From Lacinutrix sp. (GTDB lineage Bacteria; Bacteroidota; Bacteroidia; Flavobacteriales; Flavobacteriaceae): a stretch of DNA of 64,000 nt. The notes under the pieces were generated by a model, which worked only from the letters and a program-made list of their open reading frames with translations, searched no databases and was not told the DNA's origin. Numbering within the stretch: position 1 is the stretch's first letter; every line of letters starts with the position of its first letter. The DNA is taken from assembly GCF_029238095.1 (NCBI RefSeq), contig NZ_JAQWGS010000024.1, positions 1-64,000 on the forward strand, read 5' to 3'. Below, piece after piece: positions 1-10,103 of this stretch. The translations under genes were made by a program, and so were the position numbers.

Positions 1-33
1 GGTACTACATTTGTGGGAGAGTAGGTCGTCGCC
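1..33 (+). rRNA. rrf: 5S ribosomal RNA, 3' end only
   Basis: The first bases match the conserved 3' arm of bacteroidal 5S rRNA (GGGAGAGTAGGTCGTCGCC), immediately followed by a T run and a terminator hairpin. The rest of the molecule lies left of the window, so an rRNA operon probably ends here. Confidence 0.85.
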
Positions 34-42
34 TTTTTTAGA

Positions 43-75
43 AATCCTCAACATTATTTGTTGAGGATTTTTTTG
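43..75 (+). terminator. rRNA operon terminator
   Basis: A perfect 10-bp stem (AATCCTCAAC with GTTGAGGATT, 6-base loop) is followed by a run of seven or more T, directly after the 5S rRNA end. Confidence 0.85.
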
Positions 76-138
76 TATATAACTTTTAAATGTTTTTACT
101 AATACGGTTAATAATTTTATAATATGATTTATTCTCTT

Positions 139-146
139 TAATTTCG
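139..146 (+). promoter_or_regulatory. -7 element of DinB-like gene
   Basis: TAATTTCG differs by one base from the flavobacterial -7 consensus TAnnTTTG. It ends five bases before the ATG at 152, so transcription may begin at or next to the start codon. No clear -33 TTG was found. Confidence 0.35.
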
Positions 147-151
147 TTTTT

Positions 152-643
152 ATGAATATGATTATAGAATCTACACTATTAACTCTTAAAAAATCCAAAA
201 GTATATTATTAAAACTCTCAAATAAAGAACTTAGTGATGCTAGCGTATCACCATACTATTCTAGTATTGGAACACATATAAGACATATATTTGACTTTTA
301 TGATTGTTCATTAAAATTTAATGATAAAGGTAAAGTCGATTTAACTTCGAGAGAGCGTAAATTATCTGTGGAAGTATGTTGTAAATCATCATTAGAGTAT
401 TATGATATTATTATAAATAGACTTAATAACATCAAAGATTCAAATATTAAGCATATTAAAGTTATAGATGATTTAGGTACTGGTAAAATAGAGATAGATT
501 ATACTTTTGATGCTTTATTATCCCAGGCAAATAGTCATACAATTCATCATTATGCTATTATTGGTTATATTCTTGATAGATTAAACATAAAAATAGAAGA
601 CTCTGGTTTTGGTTACAATCCTACAACACCAAAAGAAAACTAA
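152..643 (+). CDS. DinB-like four-helix metal-binding protein
   Basis: This 163-residue helical protein resembles the small DinB/YfiT-like fold of Bacteroidota. Two histidine clusters stand where the family binds its metal: GTHIRHIFDF near residue 41 and SHTIHHYA near residue 128. Family members include thiol-dependent transferases and many proteins of unknown activity, so no substrate can be named. It has no signal peptide and is expected in the cytoplasm. It stands alone after the rRNA terminator, pointing toward the opposite-strand murQ operon, with only one base between the two stop codons. An in-frame ATG two codons downstream (158) is an alternative start; the -7 element at 139-146 is compatible with either. 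Confidence 0.7.
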   Translation: MNMIIESTLLTLKKSKSILLKLSNKELSDASVSPYYSSIGTHIRHIFDFYDCSLKFNDKGKVDLTSRERKLSVEVCCKSSLEYYDIIINRLNNIKDSNIKHIKVIDDLGTGKIEIDYTFDALLSQANSHTIHHYAIIGYILDRLNIKIEDSGFGYNPTTPKEN

Positions 644-644
644 A

Positions 645-875
645 TTAATTTTTAAACATACTATCTAAAATTGTATTTATACCTCTATAGGCTAAATAGA
701 TAGCACTACAACAAGATATAATCCCTAATACTAATAATGGAATAAATAAAACTCTTTCTTGATTACTAAATGAGATATATATTAGAGTTGGACCCAAGAA
801 CATAAGGATAACAGTTATACCCATTTTTTTTATTCCTTTTATTAATACATTCCTATTAGTTTTTTTCGTTTCCAT
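645..875 (-). CDS. DUF6095 family small membrane protein
   Basis: This 76-residue protein has a basic N-terminus and two hydrophobic segments at about residues 17-36 and 42-65, so it is a two-helix inner-membrane protein. It resembles the flavobacterial DUF6095 family, which has no known function. Its ATG lies inside the last codons of murQ (20-base overlap in another frame), so the two are almost certainly co-transcribed and translationally coupled. The overlap suggests a link to cell-wall recycling, but that is inference only. Confidence 0.7.
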   Translation of the reverse strand: METKKTNRNVLIKGIKKMGITVILMFLGPTLIYISFSNQERVLFIPLLVLGIISCCSAIYLAYRGINTILDSMFKN

Positions 876-1695
876 CTATAGATATATTGTAAGCATTAAT
901 TGAACCTCTTACATTATTATTATTATCCTTTAATAATGATATTGCTTTTTGTTCATCAATATTTAGTTCCAACATTATTATTTTAACACCTCGATTTACA
1001 AGTTTATTATTACTGAGTTGCATATCAAGCATCTTGTTTCCTTTCACTCTGCCAAGCTTTATCATAGTTGATGTTGTTAACATATTTAAAACTAATTTTT
1101 GTGCAGTCCCAGCTTTCATTCTAGAACTACCAGTTAAGAACTCAGGTCCTACGACTATATCTACTGGAAATTTTGCAGAATTTGACAACGGGCTATTTTT
1201 ATTACAAGAAATTGATCCTGTTATAATATTATTATGATTACATTTCTTCACTGCTTCTATTACATATGGAGTAGAACCAGATGCTGCGATACCAATAACT
1301 ATATCCTTAGTTGAAACATTATGGCTTTTTAGATCTATCCAACCTTGATTTTTTGAATCTTCAGCAAATTCTACTGCTTTTCTAATAGCTTTATCTCCTC
1401 CAGCTATTAATCCAATAACCATTTCGTGTGGTACTCCAAATGTAGGTGGACATTCTGATGCATCCACAATACCTAGCCGTCCACTAGTTCCTGCTCCAAT
1501 GTAGAATAATCTGCCATTATTTTTTAGTTTTAAAACTATTTGATCAACTAATATTTCAATCTGTGGTATCGCTTCTTTTACAGCTAAAGGAACTGTTTGG
1601 TCTTCTTTATTTATGTTTTTTAGAAGTTCTAAAGTACTCATCTTTTCTAGATGATTATATTTAGACTCTTTTTCTGTTGTTTTCTCAAAAGTCAT
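856..1695 (-). CDS. murQ: N-acetylmuramic acid 6-phosphate etherase
   Basis: MurQ cleaves the D-lactyl ether of MurNAc-6-phosphate to give GlcNAc-6-phosphate and D-lactate during peptidoglycan recycling in the cytoplasm. The 279-residue protein is close to the usual 270-300. It shows the SIS-domain sugar-phosphate loop GAGTSGRLG near residue 67, the catalytic-glutamate segment DASECPPTFG just after it, and the late family signature SSRMKAGTAQK near residue 190. No anhMurNAc kinase or amidase neighbour is present. The DUF6095 gene overlaps its 3' end. A -7 element four bases before the ATG suggests a leaderless message. Confidence 0.95.
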   Translation of the reverse strand: MTFEKTTEKESKYNHLEKMSTLELLKNINKEDQTVPLAVKEAIPQIEILVDQIVLKLKNNGRLFYIGAGTSGRLGIVDASECPPTFGVPHEMVIGLIAGGDKAIRKAVEFAEDSKNQGWIDLKSHNVSTKDIVIGIAASGSTPYVIEAVKKCNHNNIITGSISCNKNSPLSNSAKFPVDIVVGPEFLTGSSRMKAGTAQKLVLNMLTTSTMIKLGRVKGNKMLDMQLSNNKLVNRGVKIIMLELNIDEQKAISLLKDNNNNVRGSINAYNISIDGNEKN

Positions 1696-1699
1696 AATT

Positions 1700-1707
1700 C
1701 AAAAATA
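1700..1707 (-). promoter_or_regulatory. -7 element of murQ operon
   Basis: Read on the minus strand, TATTTTTG matches TAnnTTTG exactly and is separated from the murQ ATG by only four bases (AATT). This leaves no room for a ribosome-binding leader if it is the working promoter. Confidence 0.45.
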
Positions 1708-1849
1708 CAATTTTAGTTTTGATTATTGCTCTGTAATTGTTTTAGAGGTAGTAGTGTTATTATTTTTTTTAATATTTATTCAAAAAAAAAATAATTAGAG
1801 GCATTACTATGACTTGATATTTAAAAGTTTTGGTCATGCCTAAAATGTA

Positions 1850-2662
1850 TCACTCTATAGTATATAATACTTCTGTGGCTTGAGAAACTCTAAAGTAGCC
1901 AAAAGGGAAGTTTTGAGGATTTGTTTGATTTATGCAATTGCCACGAACTGTTGCTGGCTGGATTTCGAATGGACCACCTCCACCATCTGAAGTTTGTTGT
2001 AATAATAAAAACATGAATTCGTAAAATTGTTTAGAAACGCCGTAGTTTTTAATACTTAATTGATTACCAACTTCTGAATCTGGATTTGAGTAGAAAGCGA
2101 AAATTTGGTTACCATCTATAAACTCATCTTCATAAACCTCTAAACTCGGATTGATCTCTGTGTCTTCTTTAAATTCAAAAAAATATTGATTTTCTTCTCC
2201 TGCAGGATCAGTATAGTAAGCTTTTATTTCAATTTCATCTCCAGTAAAGCCACCTTCATTATTTTGCTCTACATAATCTATTGGAGTAACGCTAACTAGG
2301 ATTTCAGATCCTATATAACTTTCCTGATTGTAGTTGATGTTTAAGGTGTATTCTTGACCTATTTGAGGATTGAAATTGAAGCATTCATAAGTACCATCGT
2401 TGTTAGAGTCTATAAAGTTATATGTATTAGTATTATCAGTAACAATAACAATGGCTCCTAATGCAGGCGGTATTTGATTATCGAAAAAGGGTGCAGAAAG
2501 AGACAATTTAATCGTTTGGTATTCTCCAGAATCTCCTTCGAACCAATTTAATGAGGCATCTATAACGAGTCTTGGTTCTGCATTTGGGACTTCTACATCT
2601 ATTACATCTTCGCACGATGTGTAAATAAGCAATAGAATAAATATGTATTTTAAGTTTTTCAT
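1850..2662 (-). CDS. DUF4249 outer-membrane-associated lipoprotein
   Basis: This 270-residue lipoprotein has a hydrophobic signal ending in YTSC (lipobox cysteine at residue 17), followed by DVIDVEVPNAEPRLVIDA, which is typical of the DUF4249 family. The rest is predicted beta-rich. DUF4249 proteins in Bacteroidota are usually encoded directly after a TonB-dependent receptor, as here (3-base gap), and by analogy with SusD-type partners may help the receptor take a ligand from the cell surface. The ligand is unknown. The pair has no attached enzymes such as glycoside hydrolases, so a polysaccharide-utilisation role is not supported. Confidence 0.8.
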   Translation of the reverse strand: MKNLKYIFILLLIYTSCEDVIDVEVPNAEPRLVIDASLNWFEGDSGEYQTIKLSLSAPFFDNQIPPALGAIVIVTDNTNTYNFIDSNNDGTYECFNFNPQIGQEYTLNINYNQESYIGSEILVSVTPIDYVEQNNEGGFTGDEIEIKAYYTDPAGEENQYFFEFKEDTEINPSLEVYEDEFIDGNQIFAFYSNPDSEVGNQLSIKNYGVSKQFYEFMFLLLQQTSDGGGGPFEIQPATVRGNCINQTNPQNFPFGYFRVSQATEVLYTIE

Positions 2663-2665
2663 TTT

Positions 2666-5041
2666 CTAAAATTTAAAATTGTAAGCTACTGACGGTACAG
2701 CACCAAAAATAGATAATCTCGTGGCTTCGTTATTACCTGAGTCTTGATTTTGACCGAATGAAATTGATGCTGCATTCCTTCTATTATAAGCATTATATAA
2801 GCCAAAGACCCATGAGCCTTGCCATCCTTTTGTTTTTTCTGGCTTTGGTGTATATGTTGCAGATAAATCTAAACGATGATAACTTGGTAGTCGAGTGGAG
2901 TTTCTAGGACTATAGTTAGGTACAATTATTCCGTTATACTCATACTGTCCGTTTGGAAAAGTCGTAGGTCTTCCTGTTTGAAAGAGGAAATTAGCATTAA
3001 AGTCCCATTTTTTATTTAGGTTATAACTTGTTGTTATAGATATATCGTGTGTTCTATCGAAAACAGTATTATACCAATCTCCATTGTTTATTCCGGTTTC
3101 GTTAGGTGCGCGACCTTCGGTTTTTTGTTCAGATTTAGATAGTGTATATGCAATCCAACCTTTAAAACGGCCTTCATTTTTTCTAAATAAAACCTCTAAA
3201 CCATATGCTCTGGCTCTACCATTTAATATTACTCGTTCAATAGCATCATTAGCAATAAGATTTGCTCCATCTATATAATCTATTCTGTTTTTAACATCTT
3301 TATAATAGGTTTCTACTTCTAGTGAGTAATCACCGTCTTTTATATTTTTAAAATAGCCAATTGCATATTGATCTAAAATTTGTGGTTTAATAAACTTTCC
3401 ACTTGGAGCCCAAACATCTAAAGGCGTTGGAGAGCTAGTGTTAGATAATAAATGTAAATATTGAGACATTCTATTATAACTCGCTTTTACAGAAGTATTC
3501 CGATTAAATTTGTAGGCTGCAGAAAACCTTGGTTCTAAGTTTAAAAATGATTTTATTGTTTTACTTCTACTTGAGGATTCTGTTGCTATTGCATCTGCAC
3601 TTTGATAAATTTGAAAATCATCATTAAAAATTACTGCTTGATTGTTTTCATAAATATTCAATTCATTTTGTCCTAAACGCATAAAAGCGCTTAATCGCAA
3701 TCCATAGGCTAGTGTAAGATTTTTTGATACTTTATGTTCAGTGTCAATGTAAATAGCATTTTCAAAAGCATACTTATCTGTAAGTTTATCTGCATTTATT
3801 CCAGAAGTAGGAGTAGAAGGTTCTATTTCTCCAGGATTAAATTTATAATACGTGCTATTTAAACCATACTGTAACTTAAATTTTGAGTTTAGATAATGTT
3901 TAAAATCGTATTTAAAATTAAAATTTTGGATACCTGAATTCCATTTAAACTCTACAAAATCAAGATTTAATCCGTAATAGTAATCAGAATAAATAAGAGA
4001 CATGTTTGAAAACAACTTATCGTTAAACAAATGATTCCATCTAAAATTAACAATAGTATTACCATAAGTATTCTCGAAACTATCTGCTAAATTAAAAACA
4101 TCCCTACCAAAATATCCAGACAAATAGATATTGTTATTATCGTTTAATTTATAACTTAATTTTGTGTTTAAATCGTAAAAGTAGGCCACGTTATCTAAGT
4201 CGAAAAGAGGCAAAAACAAATGAGCATAAGAGCTTCTTCCACATAATAAAAAAGAACCCTTGTCTTTTTTTAAAGGTCCTTCTACCAATAGTCTACTCGA
4301 TACAATACCAATACCTCCATTGGCATGAAACTCCTTACTATTTCCTTCTTTTTGATAAATATCTAAAACCGAAGACACACGTCCACCATAACGAGCAGGA
4401 ATACCACCTTTATATAATTTTAAGTCTTTAATCGCATCTGGATTAAAAACAGAAAACAAACCAAATAAATGCGAAGAGTTGAATACTGTAGCCTCATCTA
4501 AAAGTATTAAGTTTTGATCTGCAGCACCACCTCTAACATTAAAGCCGGAGGCTCCTTCTCCAGCATTTGTAACACCAGGCAAAAAAGTTATAGCCTTTAA
4601 TACATCAGCCTCACCAAGTACTACAGGAATTTGTTTTATAGTAGAAGCAGTGAGTGCATTAACACTCATTTGTGGTTTTCTAATACTTAGTTTTTCAATA
4701 TTCTCCGTAATTATTACTTCTTCTAAACTTTGTGCAGCCTCTGCTAATATGAAATTTTTCTTAAGGTTTTCGACAAGATTAATAGTTTCAATTTTATCGC
4801 TATATCCAATGTAGCTAAGCGATATTTTATAGTTTCCTTTGGGTAAGGTTATAGAATAAAAACCATATTCGTTTGTAGACGTACCAGTGTTTAATTCTGG
4901 AAAAAAAACAGTAACACCAATTAATGTTTCGTTGGTTTCTTGATCTTGAATAACACCACTTAATGTGAATTTTTCTTGTGCAAAACCGAAACTAATACTC
5001 AATAATAGGAGAATAACTGCAACTAGTTTTGATTGATTCAT
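2666..5041 (-). CDS. TonB-dependent receptor with carboxypeptidase-like N-terminal domain
   Basis: This 791-residue outer-membrane transporter starts with a signal peptide (residues 1-21, ending SFGFAQ). A carboxypeptidase-regulatory-like beta-sandwich follows at about 25-105 (SGVIQDQETNE, YGFYSITLPKGNY). The plug domain spans about 130-235, with FLPGVTNAGEGASGFNVRGG and the late plug motif GGIPARYGGRVSSV. The remainder is a beta-barrel ending in an aromatic residue (VAYNFKF). It imports an unknown ligand using TonB-ExbBD energy. The DUF4249 lipoprotein lies three bases downstream in the same operon, the common two-gene receptor/lipoprotein arrangement. The length is normal and no lesion is seen. 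Confidence 0.9.
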   Translation of the reverse strand: MNQSKLVAVILLLLSISFGFAQEKFTLSGVIQDQETNETLIGVTVFFPELNTGTSTNEYGFYSITLPKGNYKISLSYIGYSDKIETINLVENLKKNFILAEAAQSLEEVIITENIEKLSIRKPQMSVNALTASTIKQIPVVLGEADVLKAITFLPGVTNAGEGASGFNVRGGAADQNLILLDEATVFNSSHLFGLFSVFNPDAIKDLKLYKGGIPARYGGRVSSVLDIYQKEGNSKEFHANGGIGIVSSRLLVEGPLKKDKGSFLLCGRSSYAHLFLPLFDLDNVAYFYDLNTKLSYKLNDNNNIYLSGYFGRDVFNLADSFENTYGNTIVNFRWNHLFNDKLFSNMSLIYSDYYYGLNLDFVEFKWNSGIQNFNFKYDFKHYLNSKFKLQYGLNSTYYKFNPGEIEPSTPTSGINADKLTDKYAFENAIYIDTEHKVSKNLTLAYGLRLSAFMRLGQNELNIYENNQAVIFNDDFQIYQSADAIATESSSRSKTIKSFLNLEPRFSAAYKFNRNTSVKASYNRMSQYLHLLSNTSSPTPLDVWAPSGKFIKPQILDQYAIGYFKNIKDGDYSLEVETYYKDVKNRIDYIDGANLIANDAIERVILNGRARAYGLEVLFRKNEGRFKGWIAYTLSKSEQKTEGRAPNETGINNGDWYNTVFDRTHDISITTSYNLNKKWDFNANFLFQTGRPTTFPNGQYEYNGIIVPNYSPRNSTRLPSYHRLDLSATYTPKPEKTKGWQGSWVFGLYNAYNRRNAASISFGQNQDSGNNEATRLSIFGAVPSVAYNFKF

Positions 5042-5210
5042 TTATAGCTTTTTTTTTGTAAAGTTAAGGAAAACACAATTTTTCATGAATAGTTTAACAA
5101 ATATTTGGGCGTTACAAAAACATAAAAACACGTTTTTGTTGTGTTATCCACTCTATCTTTTTTTTGCATATTTACAACAAAAAAAGGATGCAGTTGCTAG
5201 TACTAATCCA

Positions 5211-5240
5211 AAAAAAAACTCCTAAAAAGGAGCTTTTTTT
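5211..5240 (-). terminator. bidirectional terminator after icd
   Basis: A short stem (CTCCT/AGGAG, loop AAAA) is flanked by eight A on one side and seven T on the other, so it can work on either strand. On the minus strand it lies 22 bases after the icd stop codon. Confidence 0.75.
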
Positions 5241-5261
5241 ACAACTAATATTTTATTTGTA

Positions 5262-7502
<2,241 letters not shown>

Positions 7503-7646
7503 TTAAAATTCCGAAAATTACGGGATTACGAAGATACAAAATTTAGAGAGCAATTTAAAGCTTGAAGTAAGGACTTAACAGAATTTATTTAGACCATAAT
7601 TATTAGTGATTCAATTTATTAAATTGATAATTTTTTTGATAAAAAT

Positions 7647-8219
7647 TTATTCAATTATAATATTATAGTCTTTTAAAAGTCCAAAAATTTCATTTTTAGA
7701 AAATTTAGCACCTTTTATTTTATTGTTGGATGGAGAAATAGAATAGTTATAGGCTGTTCTAAAATCTGTTTTTTCTAAGTTAGTATTATCAAATACAGCA
7801 TTATTTAAATCACATTTTAAAAAAGTAGATTGTTTTAAATTACTGTTTGTAAAATCTGTGTGTTCTAGTTTATAGTTATTAAATTTTGTGTTATTTAGCT
7901 TTAAATTATAAAAAGAGGCCAAGTTTAGTTGACAATTATTAAATGTCATTGCTAATAAAAAGGTATTGCATTCATTAAAAGGAGTACCAACTAACTTACA
8001 ATCTTTAAAAATAATATCCTTAAATGTTGTTTCACCTAGCTTAACAGAGCTAAAGTTACAATCTGTAAATTCACATTCTAGAAATGAAATTCCGGATAAG
8101 AAAGTGTTGCTAAAATTACAGTTTGAGAAAGTGCAATTATCGTATTCGCCTTTAGATAGATTGTTAATTGTATAATCTATATTATTGAATGTTTTATCTG
8201 TTATAAGAGGTAGATTCAT
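7647..8219 (-). CDS. pentapeptide-repeat protein
   Basis: This 190-residue protein is mostly tandem five-residue repeats with F or L at the centre, such as CNFSN, CEFTD, CNFSS, CKLVG, TDFTN, SNLKQ and CDLNN. They would form a right-handed quadrilateral beta-helix. The C-terminal segment with RTAYNYSISPSNNKIKGAKFS is shared by a common soluble group in Bacteroidota that resembles Qnr proteins. DNA-gyrase protection is known for some Qnr and MfpA members but is not shown by this sequence. There is no signal peptide. It is a single gene. Confidence 0.85.
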   Translation of the reverse strand: MNLPLITDKTFNNIDYTINNLSKGEYDNCTFSNCNFSNTFLSGISFLECEFTDCNFSSVKLGETTFKDIIFKDCKLVGTPFNECNTFLLAMTFNNCQLNLASFYNLKLNNTKFNNYKLEHTDFTNSNLKQSTFLKCDLNNAVFDNTNLEKTDFRTAYNYSISPSNNKIKGAKFSKNEIFGLLKDYNIIIE

Positions 8220-8350
8220 TTTATAAAAGTACTGTTTTTACTTGTTTTGAGAGTATAGGACTACTTTTTTTAAGTTTTATATCTAGCTATAGATATGCTC
8301 ATTAAAGAAAAAAGGGTTTCAAAAAATGATAGTTTTATAAAAATAACAAA

Positions 8351-8389
8351 AGCCATAATATAATAGATTTAACTATTAATATTATGGCT
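8351..8389 (-). terminator. long hairpin, probable terminator of the decayed frame upstream
   Basis: A 16-17 bp stem (AGCCATAATATAATAG against CTATTAATATTATGGCT, one bulged base, 6-base loop) is followed on the minus strand by TTTGTTATTTTT. It lies 25 bases beyond the stop of the gene remnant at 8414-8673, where that gene's terminator would be expected. Confidence 0.55.
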
Positions 8390-8413
8390 TTCTTGAAGTA
8401 ACATCTACTTGAT

Positions 8414-8673
8414 CTATTTAGTTTTCACTAACTCAATCCAAAACCAAGGCTTTGCATTTTTTCAATTCAAAATCTGTTACATCAATGATACATTTGGGTA
8501 ACTTTCAAAATGTATTGACTGGTTACTCCTTTTGTATCGTTAATTGTTTTTCTTGAAACTTTAACTTGTGTACTTCGTTTTCACGTTGTATTTACATTAA
8601 AGTCTTGTTTCGTCTTTTGGTATTCTCTTTCGATATCTACTACTTTTACGGAAACTTTCAATTTATCTAAATA
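8414..8673 (-). pseudogene. decayed remnant of a coiled-coil-containing gene
   Basis: No open frame spans this region, but the minus strand reads like a broken gene. From 8673 to 8584 it gives KLKVSVKVVDIEREYQKTKQ and a few more codons before a TGA. A one-base shift then gives RENEVHKLKFQEKQLTIQKE (8585-8526) before a TAA. After another shift and two further stops the reading ends with KNAKPWFWIELVKTK and TAG at 8414. The charged heptad-like composition suggests the coiled coil of a signalling protein, but the family cannot be named. The upstream part of the gene is gone or unrecognisable. It could be chance, yet the terminator placed just beyond supports a former gene. Confidence 0.4.
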
Positions 8674-8993
8674 CTATCTGCCTAGACATATTGTATTTTT
8701 CAAAATATCATGGTTTTTTAAATAACAATACCTAAATAGGGTAATTTCAAAACCTCAAAAAACAATTACTACTTAAAAAATAAATTTTAAGCTTTTATTT
8801 TAAAACTCATTAGCTATTTACATAACAAAGTTTTAAAAAATTAATTAACATAAATGCTGTATTAAACAGAAACCAATTCAAGTTGTTGTTAATTGTTTTA
8901 CTAAATTATAAATTATTTATTGTAAAACTTGATTTTTAAAACGCTACTTATCAACGAGTTATAAACTTACTTTATTAACAATTGTTTATAACC
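8674..8993. other. gene-free AT-rich stretch with two inverted repeats
   Basis: No coding frame is recognised here. It contains two perfect inverted repeats: GTTTTAC/GTAAAAC (8895-8901 with 8922-8928) and GTTATAAAC/GTTTATAAC (8958-8966 with 8984-8992). Neither is followed by a T run. Their role is unknown. Confidence 0.4.
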
Positions 8994-9022
8994 AAAAAAG
9001 CCCATCTTAACTAAGATGGGCT
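8994..9022 (-). terminator. rplS terminator
   Basis: The stem AGCCCATCTT/AAGATGGGCT with a 4-base loop is followed on the minus strand by six T. It lies 28 bases after the rplS stop. Confidence 0.88.
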
Positions 9023-9049
9023 TATTAATGTTATTTAAAAAGAAATCGA

Positions 9050-9403
9050 TTATTTTCTTCTCGCTTCTTTAATTCTTGCTTTTTTACCAGTAAGACCTCT
9101 AAAGTAAAAGATTCTAGCTCTACGAACTTTACCTCTTTTGTTTACTTCAATCTTTTGTAGTGCAGGTAAGTTAATTGGGAAGATACGCTCTACACCAATT
9201 GTTCCAGACATTTTTCTAATAGTAAAAGTTTCTGATGTTCCAGTTCCTCTTCTTTGTAATACTACACCTCTAAAAAACTGTGTTCTACTTTTTTCTCCTT
9301 CACGAATTTCGTAGTATACTGTAATTGTATCTCCTGCAGAAAATTCTGCAAAATCCTTTTTTGGTACAAACTCGTCTTGTACAAATTTAATTAAAGATTC
9401 CAT
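9050..9403 (-). CDS. rplS: 50S ribosomal protein L19
   Basis: L19 sits at the 30S-50S interface of the ribosome. The 117-residue protein carries the family signatures EFSAGDTITVYYEIREG, FRGVVLQRRG, TFTIRKMSGTIGVERIFP and the basic C-terminus KVRRARIFYFRGLTGKKARI. It has its own promoter, a leader of about 70 bases and a strong terminator, so it is a single-gene transcript here and not joined to trmD as in many bacteria. trmD lies about 700 bases upstream on the same strand with an unrelated gene between. Confidence 0.98.
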   Translation of the reverse strand: MESLIKFVQDEFVPKKDFAEFSAGDTITVYYEIREGEKSRTQFFRGVVLQRRGTGTSETFTIRKMSGTIGVERIFPINLPALQKIEVNKRGKVRRARIFYFRGLTGKKARIKEARRK

Positions 9404-9476
9404 CTTTATTTATTTTTTTATATTAATTCAGAACAACATTCACGTATATCGCCAGAGGTTAACCCGAAATTGGCTG
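9404..9476 (-). promoter_or_regulatory. rplS 5' leader, candidate L19 autoregulatory leader
   Basis: Between the -7 element and the rplS ATG lies a 73-base leader that is unusually GC-rich for this genome in its 5' half. It contains GCCA and TGGC arms at 9471-9474 and 9451-9454 enclosing GGGTTAACC. Ribosomal-protein leaders, including L19 leaders in Flavobacteria, have been described. Whether this one fits that motif needs a covariance-model search. The start has only an A-rich upstream region (AATAAATAAAG) and no classical Shine-Dalgarno sequence. Confidence 0.4.
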
Positions 9477-9484
9477 CAAAAATA
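9477..9484 (-). promoter_or_regulatory. -7 element of rplS
   Basis: On the minus strand TATTTTTG matches the TAnnTTTG consensus exactly and lies 73 bases before the rplS ATG. It is followed by GCAGCC. Confidence 0.5.
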
Positions 9485-9527
9485 AGTATTAATTACTAAT
9501 GTGCAATATTTTTTTTAATTTTTAAGT

Positions 9528-10013
9528 CTATTTTAATTGTATTGGTATCCAAACACACTCTTCAGATTCTGGATGATTGTGTTTGTATTTGTTTCCTAAT
9601 ACGTTAAAATGAGCTCTATGGTCTAACTTGTACTTAGATTCGGGTAACCAATTAGTATAAATATATGACATAAATACACCAAAGTCTTTGGCTAATCCTT
9701 TATAATTAAAAACGGCGTACAAACCTGAAACTAGATTTAATGTTTTCATACCTTCAGGCAAAGTATTATAATTCTCTACTTCAATACATGCCCATTTTAC
9801 GAATGTATTTGATGGACTAAAGTTTTTGAAGTATTCATTATCATAGACTAATACTTCAAACAAATCTGTGGTTACAACATTTTTTATGTCTTTGCGTTTT
9901 GGCATAAAACTAGAAAACAACTCTACTGTTTTATTCTCTGTTAAGGACATTTTAATGCATTTGCCAATTAATTTTTTTTCTTTTAAAGCTACTATTTTTG
10001 GAGCTTGTTTCAT
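9528..10013 (-). CDS. GyrI-like effector-binding domain protein
   Basis: This 161-residue cytoplasmic protein looks like a stand-alone GyrI-like / AraC effector-binding domain. It opens with APKIVALKEKKLIGKCIKMS and ends with LDHRAHFNVLGNKYKHN, ESEECVWIPI, the typical closing strand of the fold. Family members bind small hydrophobic or cationic molecules, either as the ligand domain of regulators or alone. No DNA-binding domain is attached here, so a regulator function is not supported. It is a single gene between rplS and trmD. Confidence 0.75.
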   Translation of the reverse strand: MKQAPKIVALKEKKLIGKCIKMSLTENKTVELFSSFMPKRKDIKNVVTTDLFEVLVYDNEYFKNFSPSNTFVKWACIEVENYNTLPEGMKTLNLVSGLYAVFNYKGLAKDFGVFMSYIYTNWLPESKYKLDHRAHFNVLGNKYKHNHPESEECVWIPIQLK

Positions 10014-10103
10014 ATTTGTTTAATAATGTAATTGTTCTTGATATAAAACACTAATTAAGCAACTTTGCTTTTAAGGCATACTTAATTTTTCTTACAGATT
10101 AAC

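Noticed and set aside
5144-5152. DnaA-box-like TTATCCACT as sign of a replication origin
   Set aside because: It is a single word with one mismatch and has no cluster of boxes or unwinding region nearby. dnaA is 20 kb away.
7611-7635. Terminator at TCAATTT/AAATTGA after the pentapeptide gene
   Set aside because: The T run is on the plus strand, where no gene ends, and the minus-strand side lacks one.
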